From: a bacterium OL-1 | Lineage (GTDB): Bacteria; Actinomycetota; Coriobacteriia; Coriobacteriales; Atopobiaceae | Reading direction: 5' to 3' | Length of the DNA stretch: 64,000 nucleotides | Assembly (NCBI GenBank): GCA_000752675.2 | Contig: LM994627.1 | Coordinates: forward strand, 306,429-370,428 | Shown: positions 54,155 to 62,535 of the stretch, in pieces | Layout of the letters: each line of letters starts with the position of its first letter | Position numbering within the stretch: the first letter of the stretch is position 1 | Position numbers and translations under genes: made by a program | The notes under the pieces: model-generated | Told to the model about the DNA's origin: nothing | Seen by the model: only the letters and a program-made list of their open reading frames with translations | Databases searched by the model: none

Positions 54155-54687
54155 CTTGGGAACAGCGTAAGTTGGGGGAGCTGGGCTCGACGTACGGTGG
54201 TCTCTCTGGCAAGGCGAAGGGAGACTTCGGTCACGGCGAGGCTCGTTTTGTCCCTTACACAAACGTCTTCGACAATCCCATCGGCGATTCAACGAGGCTT
54301 GAGCGAGTCGAGGTTGACCCGTGCCAGAACGTCGTGCGCAGGGGCGACGCACTCTTCACGGTCTCCTCCGAGACTCCCGAGGAGGTCGGCATGTCCTGTG
54401 TCTGGCCCTCTGACCTCGGCAACCTCTATCTGAACAGCTTCTGCTTCGGGTATCGTCAGGATGGCAGTTTCGACTCGAATTATCTGGCTTACATGCTGAG
54501 GTCAGGGTCTTTCCGAGGCCAAGTCGAGATGCTTGCCCAGGGAATCTCACGCTTCAACATCTCAAAAGGAAAGGTGATGGAGATCGAGGTCCCAGTTCCC
54601 GACAAAGCAGAGCAGGCTATGATTGGCCGCCTATTTGTGGGCCTCGACAACCTCATCACCCTTCATCAGCGAGAGCCGCCCTATTGA
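54155..54687 (+). pseudogene. Silent hsdS cassette (exact copy of domain 1)
   Basis: Identical to hsdS 49800-50316 through CATCAGCG, then diverges (EPPY and a stop at 54687). No usable start lies in frame between the hsdR stop and the conserved WEQRKLGEL block; a TTG at 54172 is the only weak option. The left border has CAGCGTAAG at 54163-54171. The right side has the reverse complement CTTACGCTG at 54688-54696, so this cassette is flanked by inverted cores. Confidence 0.85.
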
Positions 54688-54696
54688 CTTACGCTG
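54688..54696 (-). repeat. Inverted recombination core beside the recombinase gene
   Basis: CTTACGCTG, the exact reverse complement of CAGCGTAAG found at the other cassette borders. It lies four bases from the stop codon of the recombinase gene. Confidence 0.65.
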
Positions 54697-54700
54697 ACAA

Positions 54701-55633
54701 TCAGACGAGGCTGGTGAGGGAGCGCATCACCAGGTCTACGTCCTTGTTCTCCAGCTCCTGGATGATATGGAGATAGGTCTTCTCAGTTGTGTTCATGCTG
54801 GCGTGGCCTAGCCTCTTCGCGACGCTCGCTATTGACACCCCTGCGAAGAGGAGCAGGGAGGCGTGCGTGTGTCGCAGTCCGTGAATCGTGATCACCGGTA
54901 CCCCTGACTTCTTGCATAGCCTCGCGAGGGTGTTGTTCGCTGTCGAGTTGTAGACCTTCGCGTCCTCTCTGACAAAAATGGGACATTCTTCCGGGAGGTT
55001 CTTTACCAGGAAGGAGAACTGAACTATCAGCTGCCAGTCAATCTGGACCTTCCTCACGGAGGACCGGTTCTTTGTCGGCACGAAGCCCCCGCCGTTCTTG
55101 TAGTCCCAAGTCTTGTTCACCGAAAGCGTCTGCCTAGTGAAGTCGAAGTCGGAGGGGGTAATTGCAAGCGCCTCAGAAAACCGCAACCCGGTTTTTGCGA
55201 CAAGAAGGATGAACCACTCCCAGCTGATCTCTGAACCCAAATCGAGGCCGGCTAGCAACCGATGGAGCTCGAACTGGTTGAGGTAGCGATTCTTTTTCGG
55301 GCGCGGTGGCTTTCCCTTGACGATTGCCTTCCTGGTTGGGTCTCTGGGCACGAGCCCATCATCGACCGCATCAAGCACCGCGCCCTTGAGCAGATGGTGG
55401 AAGTCCATCGTGGTCTGCCGCTCGTGCTCCTTTGCATACCCGTTTAAGATTCTCTGATAGGAGATTCGATCAAGTTCTGACAGCTTCATGTCTGGCGCAA
55501 GTCTCTCTATCCAGGTATGGGCGAGATGGTACTTATTGAGCGTCACTTGCCTTACTGCGTTCTCCTTGTATACGGATATCCATTCCTTGTAGTAGTTGCA
55601 GAACAGGTCGTTGCCGGAAAGGTCGTTAAGCAT
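54701..55633 (-). CDS. Tyrosine site-specific recombinase
   Basis: 310 residues. An N-terminal SAM-like core-binding domain (about 1-105) precedes the catalytic domain, with Arg151 (TGLRFSEAL), probable Lys188, His251 and Arg254 (HGLRHTHAS), His277 (RLGHAS) and nucleophile Tyr287 (KTYLHI): all catalytic residues are present. The gene is convergent to the restriction genes and ends next to an inverted CAGCGTAAG core. Comparable recombinases next to hsdS arrays invert cassettes, so this is the likely switch enzyme. Serving as integrase of the whole island is the alternative. The start used is ATG 55633. Confidence 0.9.
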   Translation of the reverse strand: MLNDLSGNDLFCNYYKEWISVYKENAVRQVTLNKYHLAHTWIERLAPDMKLSELDRISYQRILNGYAKEHERQTTMDFHHLLKGAVLDAVDDGLVPRDPTRKAIVKGKPPRPKKNRYLNQFELHRLLAGLDLGSEISWEWFILLVAKTGLRFSEALAITPSDFDFTRQTLSVNKTWDYKNGGGFVPTKNRSSVRKVQIDWQLIVQFSFLVKNLPEECPIFVREDAKVYNSTANNTLARLCKKSGVPVITIHGLRHTHASLLLFAGVSIASVAKRLGHASMNTTEKTYLHIIQELENKDVDLVMRSLTSLV

Positions 55634-55823
55634 CGTTCACCTCGATAACGCTTGCAGGGCGACTCTCTTCTTATGGATAAAACCAGCAGGATCGGGAAGG
55701 TGCAACAATGCATTTATGGCATTCATGACTTGGCCGGACAAGGACGCGCGGAGGCCGAGCGGAGCTCTTGCACAAGGGAACGCTGACAGTGCTTGAGGCC
55801 TAGCGGCATGCCCTAGCGGCGAA

Positions 55824-55846
55824 ACGTACCCTTTTAAACGGTACGT
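55824..55846. promoter_or_regulatory. Inverted repeat upstream of the flavin reductase gene
   Basis: ACGTACC (55824-55830), spacer CTTTTAAAC, GGTACGT (55840-55846): perfect 7-bp arms, 28 bp before the start codon and overlapping the probable promoter region. Probable repressor site. The rest of 55634-55873 shows no gene. Confidence 0.5.
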
Positions 55847-55873
55847 GCAAGCTGAGCCAAAGAGGAGGACAGC

Positions 55874-56434
55874 ATGAAGAAAGACCTTGGAAGCGAAGGC
55901 GAGCTCTTTCCGCAGTCGGTGTTCATCGTTGTGAGCTACGGCGAGGACGGTACCCCCAACGCTATGAACGCGGCATGGGCGGGGGAGTGCGGCGACAAGG
56001 AGATTTGCCTCAACATCGGGAACCACAAGTCGACGGCAAACATTGTGGCAAGGCGCGCCTTCACGGTGGCACCGGCCGACGTTGCCCACGTAGTGGAGGC
56101 CGATTACTTTGGCATCGCTACCGGCAACAAGGTGGACAAGGCAGCCGCGTCTGGCATGACCTTTGTCAAGTCTGAGCATGTGGACGCGCCCGTGATCGAG
56201 GAGTTCCCCCTGACCATGGAGTGCGAGGTCACAGACGTCCAGGGAGACGAGCATGGCGCGCGCATCGTTGGACGCGTCGTGAACACGCGTGTGGACGAGT
56301 CGATCCTCGACGACGAGGGACGCGTCGACTTTGCCAAGATGCGCCCGATTATCTATGACAGCACGAGGCGTGTCTACCGCGTTGTTGGCGAGGAGGTCGG
56401 CGGCGCCTGGAACGCTGGCAAGAAGTTGCTGTAG
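55874..56434 (+). CDS. Flavin reductase family protein
   Basis: 186 residues of the FMN-binding split-barrel flavin reductase type: FIVVSYGEDGTPNAMNAAWAG, then HKSTANIVARRAFTV and DYFGIATGNKVDK. It probably binds FMN and transfers reducing power to a small substrate or partner. AGAGGAGG (55862-55869) gives a strong ribosome-binding site. It is monocistronic, preceded by the inverted repeat at 55824-55846, and marks the return to chromosomal genes after the island. Confidence 0.88.
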   Translation: MKKDLGSEGELFPQSVFIVVSYGEDGTPNAMNAAWAGECGDKEICLNIGNHKSTANIVARRAFTVAPADVAHVVEADYFGIATGNKVDKAAASGMTFVKSEHVDAPVIEEFPLTMECEVTDVQGDEHGARIVGRVVNTRVDESILDDEGRVDFAKMRPIIYDSTRRVYRVVGEEVGGAWNAGKKLL

Positions 56435-56545
56435 ACAATAGGCAGCGAGGTAATAATTAGGCGGCGTCGCCGGCGCGTCTCCGCCATATAAAACTTTTTG
56501 GGCTTTGCGGCCAGGCGCACAATGCGCGACCGACACCAACGGTTC

Positions 56546-56561
56546 GTCGCTAGCTAGCGAC
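56546..56561. promoter_or_regulatory. 16-bp perfect palindrome upstream of the NERD gene
   Basis: GTCGCTAGCTAGCGAC, a perfect palindrome located about 35 bp before a possible -10 element TATAGT (56595-56600). Candidate operator. Confidence 0.45.
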
Positions 56562-56629
56562 AATTGCTGGCTAATTAACGTCGCGTCCCAATCGTATAGT
56601 CACGCCATCCGTTGTCGAAGGAAAGGCGG

Positions 56630-57777
56630 ATGGCGATGGGTGGCAAGAAGAAACCCCGAACACGGTTTATCTGTTGGAACTGTGGACAGGCAGTGCCCCT
56701 CAAGTTCAGCGGGCAGGCATGCCCCAACTGTGGCGCGCCGCTGACGCCGGCGGCTTACGACACCCGGGCACAGGAGCTCGCCAAACAGAGGGTTCTGGTC
56801 GAGCGCGAGCTTAACAGGCTCCAGGCACAGCTTGATTCGGCAACCAAGAAGAACACCCGGTGGGGGATCTTCAAGAACTTCCGCTTCCTGCCCTCGCGAC
56901 GCGCCATGGACGAGCTTCTGCTCCAAATCCAGCCGCTCAAGCAGCAGATTGAAGACCTCTCACGTAAAGGGCGCTTCGCGTCGGAGCGCTACTACGCGAG
57001 CGAATGGTTCCGTCAGTCACGACGCTTTTTGCGAGAAGACATCCCGGACATGCTCGGCTTCTGTGGCACCTCTACGTTCCCGTGAGGCAACGCTTGGTAA
57101 TGCGTCGTGTTGCCACAGTCGAGAGCACCGATGAAATCGATATTGCCCTTCTCACTACGCACGGGCTGTACTCGATTGAGGTCAAGAGCCTCTATAGCTC
57201 TATTGAGGTGCGGCTTGACAATTGCAAGGATGCCTATTGTGTCACCGCTACCCCGGTCGGACAGGACGGCCAGCTCTTAACGAACGGCATCACGATTGAC
57301 ATGGGGGTAGCCCAAAACACGGCTCATGTGAGGGCACTGAGGACAGAGCTGGACGGTCTCGTTTCTCCCCAGCGTATTTTCAACGTGACAACCTATGCAA
57401 ATCAATGCGGCTTTGAGATGCATGCACCTCAAGGTTTTCGGTACGCGTACGTTACAACGACAAGCGATTGCCCGGAGAATATCGTCGAGGTAATTTGTCG
57501 CATTGAGCAGAAGGTAGCGGCATGTTGGACTAACGCTGAGGTTGACGTGCTTGCGGAACGGCTGGCCATCTCCTATACCGATTCTGATGGGTCGAAGCAG
57601 GCCAATCATGCAAAGGCGTTGTCAACAGCGCGTCCCTCGGTTGCCGATTCCTCAAAGTCCCACAAGAAGCGCGCTCACAAGCCCAAGACAAAGGCGCAGC
57701 CCAAGTACCAGAGTCGCAAATCACAGTTCATCGATGAGGACGTTCGGGACTACCTGAACGGGGACTACGAGGACTAG
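56630..57777 (+). pseudogene. Zinc-ribbon/NERD-domain protein gene split by a frameshift
   Basis: The first frame (ATG 56630, after GAAAGG) gives a zinc ribbon CWNCGQ...CPNCGAP, a coiled coil (about 45-75) and a helical part to SRRFLREDIPDMLG, then ends at 57083-57085. A second frame continues with LWHLYVPVRQRLVMRR, then the NERD core (ESTDEIDIALLTTHGLYSIEVKS) and a basic C-terminal tail to 57777. The two parts only make sense joined, with a one-base loss near 57055-57075. NERD is a predicted nuclease-related domain with PD-(D/E)xK-like residues (here EIDI...EVK). It may be a true pseudogene or a sequencing error. Confidence 0.7.
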
Positions 57778-57952
57778 GAAGTTGACAGAGCAATTGCGCT
57801 TTGTGGTTTAGACGTTGCTTAGTCCAGCCGGCTTATAAGGGCACCTTCAAACCTTGGAGTTCTCGTTTGGCGTGATGCTCCGAGGGAATATGTAGGGGAG
57901 AGCCAACGAGCTTGGCTTCCTTTGATGGCGGGCAGAGCTGGGGCAACTCCTT

Positions 57953-58909
57953 ATGGGCGAAGACGATCGCAGAGACGGGACCAAGGATCAAAGGGACGGG
58001 ACTAAGACGTCAGGCCCTTCTCCCGTAGCAGCATGGATATCCAGCATCGTGCAAGAGTGGAACCGCCGCCAGTTTGGTATGCATGCGTCCAGCGTGACCT
58101 ACTTCTACTTCCTGGCAATCATTCCAATCTTTATCTTTATCTCGGTGCTCCTGCCCTTTACGGACATCGGGCAGAACGAGATAATCCAGGCTATCGACGC
58201 GGTTGTGCCAGACATCGTAAGCGACCTTCTGGATATGGTTGTGACCGAAGCCTTCCAGCACGCCTCGGCCCTCATTCCTCTTTCGGTGGTGACCCTCCTG
58301 TAGACCTCGATACAGGGGAACATGGCTCTGCTGCGGGGCATGGACAGCGCCTACAACGAGGAGGAGACCCGTCCCTACTGGATGAGGCTCCTCATCTCTT
58401 TTGTCTGGACGACCGTCCTTCTGATGGTCTTTCTCACCCTCATGCTTCTTGTCTTCAGCGGGAAAATCAGGGAGTTTGCCGAGACCTATCTGCCTGGCTA
58501 CCATCTTCCTTTCCGGCTGCTGGACTTCTCGGCCATGCGCATTGTCCTCTCCATGATCATTGCCTGGCTTTTCATTGCCGCCACGTACTGGTTCATGCCA
58601 AACGGAAAGCGGCGCTTCCAGGACCAGCTGCTGGGCGCCGCCCTTGTTGCCGTTGCCTGGTTCGTGCTCTCCGAGGTCTTCTCGGTCTACGTGAACCATG
58701 TGAACAAGTTCACGGCCTTCTACGGGACGCTTGGCACCTTTGCGATTTCGCTCTTTTGGATGTACTGCTTCTTCTACATCCTGCTTGCAGGCGGCTTTGT
58801 GAACTGCTTCTTTGAGAAGGAAATCGGGCAGCTTATGGACCGAATTGGCTCTCGTGGCTTCTGGCTTGTGAGAAGGATTCGTCGCAAGGTCCAAAAGGAA
58901 GACCGCTAG
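57953..58909 (+). pseudogene. YihY/BrkB family membrane protein gene with an in-frame amber codon
   Basis: Codons 1-116 encode a cytoplasmic start and the first membrane helices (ASSVTYFYFLAIIPIFIFI). Codon 117 (58301-58303) is TAG. The same frame then continues with TSIQGNMALLRGMDSAYNEEE and four more helices to 58909, which is the normal continuation of YihY proteins. Family members usually have Trp at this place (LLW-S), so a TGG to TAG change is the simplest explanation. YihY/BrkB proteins are polytopic membrane proteins of uncertain function. The end overlaps the convergent gene by four bases. Confidence 0.8.
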
Positions 58910-59358
58910 CCCTTTGCCGGGCGGCCCTTGCGCTTGATCTGGAGTGGGAGCTGGGAGAGCGTCTTTAGGATGTTCTCGGCATCCACTTGAGCCCTGGCCT
59001 TCTCTTCTGGCGTGAAGCCTGCCGCCTCGAATGCCTCGTCGGCAGCGGCCTGGTAGTCGCGCTTATGCTTCTTGTTGAGGGTATTCCAGTCGACGCTAGA
59101 GAGCTTCTCAGCGAGCTCCCTGTCGTAGGGCAGCCGCCCCTCTTTCATCATGACCGCAAGGACGGGGTAGCCGGCATAGCCCTGCCAGTAGCTTGCGCTG
59201 TCATTGGAGGCATAGACGTCTCCATCCCAGGTGACGGTGTAGCGCTTTGCCCCGTTCGAGGAGGTCACCGACGCCTCCTGATCGCCCGTCTCGACGCGCC
59301 CATCCGCCAGGGCTGACCAAGCCTCATACACCTTCTGGAGGGGTGGCAGCTTCTCCAT
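58906..59358 (-). CDS. Hypothetical soluble protein
   Basis: 150 residues, no membrane segment, and no family I recognise. It has a beta-rich N-terminal half (KRYTVTWDGDVYASNDSASY then WQGYAGYPVLAVMMKEGRLP), a helical second half and a basic C-terminus (KRKGRPAKG). Start ATG 59358 has AAGGA just upstream. It is convergent with the yihY remnant. Confidence 0.65.
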   Translation of the reverse strand: MEKLPPLQKVYEAWSALADGRVETGDQEASVTSSNGAKRYTVTWDGDVYASNDSASYWQGYAGYPVLAVMMKEGRLPYDRELAEKLSSVDWNTLNKKHKRDYQAAADEAFEAAGFTPEEKARAQVDAENILKTLSQLPLQIKRKGRPAKG

Positions 59359-59455
59359 CGATCCTTCTCTCTGATGTTGTTTAGCGCCCGCTTGGGGCAG
59401 CCTTTACATCCACATCTTAGAGTTGCTTGCTGCTTCGTGTTGCGATTGCTCGGTG

Positions 59456-59556
59456 CCCCCTCTTGTTCTTTAGCGGTATTTGAGAATCGTGCTTCTCGCC
59501 AACTGGGCAAATGCAGCCTCCGATTCTCAGAAACCGCTAAAGAACGGGGTAGGGGG
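59456..59556. repeat. Long hairpin element sharing its loop with the 32.4-kb elements
   Basis: GTTCTTTAGCGGT (59465-59477) pairs with ACCGCTAAAGAAC (59533-59545), and GAGAATCG (59482-59489) with CGATTCTC (59521-59528). Outer C/G runs add further pairing. The 31-nt loop contains CCAACTGGGCAAATGC, matching the loop at 32446-32520 except one base (C to T), while the stems are unrelated. It occupies the 321-bp gap 59359-59679, which has no gene. Confidence 0.75.
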
Positions 59557-59679
59557 GTGGAGACTCAATCGGCATGTCCTAGAGACAGAGCTCAAGAATG
59601 AGGCTGAGCCTGTCGTTGGCAGTTGTCAGAGCTCTTCTCAGCCATAAGGTAGCCCCGCTTTAGCTGCCCCATCTGGCCT

Positions 59680-60195
59680 TCAGAGCACAATCGCAAGCAT
59701 GATGCACAGCTGGGATATCCCATTGACCGCCTGCTCTCGCCAGTTGGCCTTTGCGTCGCGGCCGTCCAAGTGACGGGCAAACCAGCCCATGAGAAACATC
59801 CCCGCAAGTCCCGCAATAAGAAACAGCAGAGAGGGCATGGCCGTTACGTGTGCCAGGACTGCGGCGGGAGACCACTTGGCGCGGTCGACCACAAGCGAGA
59901 CGAGTGCTAGCGCAAAGCCCGTGGGCATCAGGTAGCACATCTGCCGGTTGAGAAAGCGCACATCTCTTCTCGCCAGCGCCAGAACGAGCTTCCAGCTCAC
60001 CTTGAGCACGCCGGCAAGCACGACAAGCGCAACGCCCACGCGGAACAGCATGCTGTCAAAGCGCGTTGCCAGGACGCCCGCGCCCACGCAGAAGAACGCC
60101 ACGGGCAGGCAGTCCATGAGGGTCATCGAGAGCGTGAAGCCCTCCGGGACGGAATCGCCCTGCCCTTCTCCACGGGGGCTCATGCGACCAGCCAC
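59680..60195 (-). CDS. Hypothetical membrane protein
   Basis: 171 residues from GTG 60195 with AAGGAG six bases upstream. There are about five hydrophobic segments (DCLPVAFFCVGAGVLAT; VGVALVVLAGVLKVSW; YLMPTGFALALVSLVV; AMPSLLFLIAGLAGMFLMGW; ISQLCIMLAIVL). No family recognised. It overlaps the 3' end of the DUF1295 gene by 16 bases, so the two are coupled. Confidence 0.75.
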   Translation of the reverse strand: MAGRMSPRGEGQGDSVPEGFTLSMTLMDCLPVAFFCVGAGVLATRFDSMLFRVGVALVVLAGVLKVSWKLVLALARRDVRFLNRQMCYLMPTGFALALVSLVVDRAKWSPAAVLAHVTAMPSLLFLIAGLAGMFLMGWFARHLDGRDAKANWREQAVNGISQLCIMLAIVL

Positions 60196-60971
60196 GAGTG
60201 CTCCTTCACGGAAAAGAGCGGGACGAACGGAATCATGATCGGCGTCGTGGACTTGTACCTCTGGTATTCAGGGTTGTCTCCGTAGTTCTTGTCCTGCCTG
60301 ATCTCCAGGCGGCGCGCCCCGCCGAACATGACGTAAATGATGCCCAGATAGCCGAGGATGGCGCAGATCCATTGGACGGCGTTGGCGTACACGGAGATCC
60401 CGGACACAAAGACGCCGGTCCAGAAGACCATCTCGCCAAAGTAATTGGGGCAACGCACCAGGCGGAAGAGGCCTGTGTCAACAAAGCGCCTGGGGTTTGC
60501 CTTCTTCGCGCGGTTCTTCTGGAGGTCCGCCGTCGTCTCGAGCACGAGTCCCGCGGCAGAAATCAGCAGGCCAACAATGCAGAGGACATCGGTACCGCGG
60601 TCGCCTTCCAGGCGGAACAGGATGGGGGAGGTCTGCAGCACATAGAGCAGCGACGCAGAGACCCAGATGCCCACCTTGGCCACGACGGAAACGCCCTCGT
60701 CGGACTTGACCTCGCCCTTCATGCGACGGTTGTAGGCGGTCTTAACGTCGCGGTAGATAAGGTATCCGGCAAGCCGGCATCCGTAGACAACGAGCAGGAC
60801 GCACTGGAGCGCGGTTCCCACGGTAAGGGAGCCCCCAAAGATCGCCAGAAGGCCAACGCCTATGAGGGCGATCGCCGCTCCATAGCCAATGGAAATGAAC
60901 CACACGTACTTGCGGAAGCCGCAGGAGCTGGCGATAAGTGCCAGGGCGAGAAGGATGAGGAAGCTCTGCAT
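60180..60971 (-). CDS. DUF1295 / steroid 5-alpha reductase-like membrane protein
   Basis: 263 residues with about six hydrophobic segments. The motif PRRFVDTGLFRLVRCPNYFGEMVFW is the DUF1295 signature related to isoprenylcysteine methyltransferase and steroid reductase folds; its R-C-P-N-Y-F-G-E takes the place of the common RHPNYxGE. ATG 60971 follows GAGG. It probably acts on a lipid-like substrate in the membrane. It lies downstream of the TetR gene and upstream of the overlapping hypothetical membrane gene. Confidence 0.85.
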   Translation of the reverse strand: MQSFLILLALALIASSCGFRKYVWFISIGYGAAIALIGVGLLAIFGGSLTVGTALQCVLLVVYGCRLAGYLIYRDVKTAYNRRMKGEVKSDEGVSVVAKVGIWVSASLLYVLQTSPILFRLEGDRGTDVLCIVGLLISAAGLVLETTADLQKNRAKKANPRRFVDTGLFRLVRCPNYFGEMVFWTGVFVSGISVYANAVQWICAILGYLGIIYVMFGGARRLEIRQDKNYGDNPEYQRYKSTTPIMIPFVPLFSVKEHSWLVA

Positions 60972-61092
60972 GTTTGTGCCTCGATGCTGAATTACGTAGG
61001 CCTGTAATGTGAAACCACCCCATTCTAGGGCCCGCCCGACCGGTGCGCCACCTAGTGGCAAATAGGCCGTTGAACGGTGGGGCGCCGACGCC

Positions 61093-61662
61093 TTAGTAGA
61101 GGATCTTCCTAGCCAGGGCGACAAGGGGCTGACAGTCGTCTTGCCCAAGCACCAGGAGGACCACTAGCTGCTGGGTCACAAGCTCTGCGAAGCCCTCCCT
61201 GGTGAGACCTCCCATGAACGCGTCTTCTCGTATGCGCTTGTCTGCATCCAAGGCATGAAGCATGTCATCCTCGATGTGCCCAAAGAACGAGTGCATCATC
61301 TCTCGGCCTTGAGCTCGTGGGCCCTGGTCGGCTGCAAGGTCCAGCACATGAGAGGGGAGAAACCCCGGATAGCGAGACATGCCTGCCCGTGCACTATTGA
61401 AGGTCTTCTCGACGTGCGTGGCAAAGTCTTTCTCGGCGTCCGTACCCTTGCGCGGGCCAAAGCTGAAGATGTCCGACCAGACGTCGGCGGTTACGGCAAG
61501 TACCAGCGCGTTCTTGCCGGGAAAGTAGTTGTAGAGCGTTCCCGGCGCAATGCCGCAGGCCGAGGCCACCGTACGCATGCTTATGCCGGAAAGCCCCTGT
61601 TCCCGGACGATGCCGCGACACACCTCAAGGATGTCTTCTCTCGACGTTGCCTTTGGGTTCAT
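61093..61662 (-). CDS. TetR-family transcriptional regulator
   Basis: 189 residues. The N-terminal helix-turn-helix (REDILEVCRGIVREQG, then ISMRTVASACGIAPGTLYNYFPGKNALVLAV) is typical; the C-terminal ligand domain is variable. ATG 61662 follows AGGGG. It is the second gene of an operon with the membrane protein at 61671-62375 (8-bp gap). A perfect palindrome upstream of that operon is its probable operator, giving autoregulation. The ligand is unknown. Confidence 0.9.
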   Translation of the reverse strand: MNPKATSREDILEVCRGIVREQGLSGISMRTVASACGIAPGTLYNYFPGKNALVLAVTADVWSDIFSFGPRKGTDAEKDFATHVEKTFNSARAGMSRYPGFLPSHVLDLAADQGPRAQGREMMHSFFGHIEDDMLHALDADKRIREDAFMGGLTREGFAELVTQQLVVLLVLGQDDCQPLVALARKILY

Positions 61663-61670
61663 CGTTACCC

Positions 61671-62375
61671 CTAGAGGACGTTGAGGAGCGAGAGCCCCAT
61701 GCCAATGACCCACATGTACATGACGGTCTTGGGAAGCATCAGCGCTCCCACCGCGGGCTTGCGCTTGGCCAAGAAGGTTACGGGAAGGTAGAAACCAAAG
61801 CTCAGCGCGATGGCTATGCACATGCGCCAAAGGCCGTACCCGCCAGTGTTGCCTGAGATGGCAAACAGGACAATGACCAGGATCCCGGTGATGGCAAAGG
61901 GGACGTTCCTGTAGAGCGACCAGCGGAGGTTCTCCTTGCCCGAGAACCAGTCGTTCTGAGGGAAGAGGCAGAGGACAATGCGCGCGGCTGCGGTGATGAA
62001 GATCAGCGTGGGGATGGCGGGGGAGACCTCGATGTTGGGGAAGATTTCTCTCCAGATGAAGTACAGCAGCACGTAGAACACCGTCATGGTTACCGATGTG
62101 ATGGCGGTTCCCAGGCCAAGCTTTCGCTGGGTGTCCTCGCGTACCCCAAAGAGGTGCATCTGGACCCTGGGGATGAGGTGGAAGGCGTCGCCGCCACCAA
62201 GGCACAGCGTGAGCCAGCCATAGAGTACAAACACCAGGCGCCCATTGGCGTTTGCAAAGAAAATGATGGCTGCGACCAGGTCGAATACCAGGTACGCAAT
62301 ATCAAAGACGCTCTCGCCGATGCGCATGCCGCGCGGCATGCCCTCCTGCTTTGGCGTCACTGCTTCCTGACCCAT
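61671..62375 (-). CDS. Hypothetical seven-helix membrane protein
   Basis: 234 residues with about seven hydrophobic segments and conserved-looking charged loops (GGGDAFHLIPRVQMHLFG and RWSLYRNVPFAITG). No named function recognised. AAGGAGGAGAG directly upstream is a strong ribosome-binding site. First gene of the operon with the TetR regulator; the TetR-type operator at 62426-62446 precedes it. Confidence 0.8.
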   Translation of the reverse strand: MGQEAVTPKQEGMPRGMRIGESVFDIAYLVFDLVAAIIFFANANGRLVFVLYGWLTLCLGGGDAFHLIPRVQMHLFGVREDTQRKLGLGTAITSVTMTVFYVLLYFIWREIFPNIEVSPAIPTLIFITAAARIVLCLFPQNDWFSGKENLRWSLYRNVPFAITGILVIVLFAISGNTGGYGLWRMCIAIALSFGFYLPVTFLAKRKPAVGALMLPKTVMYMWVIGMGLSLLNVL

Positions 62376-62425
62376 GAGTCTCTCCTCCTTGGCCCGCGAA
62401 GTACTTCCGCCGGACCATTTGACGC

Positions 62426-62446
62426 AACATGAACAGTGTTCATGTT
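62426..62446. promoter_or_regulatory. Perfect palindromic TetR-type operator
   Basis: AACATGAAC (62426-62434), spacer AGT, GTTCATGTT (62438-62446): perfect 9-bp arms, 51 bp upstream of the membrane protein/TetR operon and also upstream of the divergent hydrolase gene at 62536. It could serve both. Confidence 0.75.
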
Positions 62447-62535
62447 TACGCTTGGCGCACGCCCCGTCAAGCCGGCATGCGAGATGACTACACTTTCCCT
62501 ATGGCTGTCTGATGCCAGCAGGAAGGAGCTTCAAT

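Noticed and set aside
54172-54687. The downstream hsdS copy as an expressed half-HsdS starting at TTG 54172
   Set aside because: No ribosome-binding site, and the TTG lies inside the conserved WEQRKLGEL block; better explained as a silent cassette.
59680-59938. Alternative minus-strand frame overlapping the hypothetical membrane gene
   Set aside because: Lacks hydrophobic segments and a ribosome-binding site, while the 171-aa frame has AAGGAG before its GTG and five membrane-like helices.
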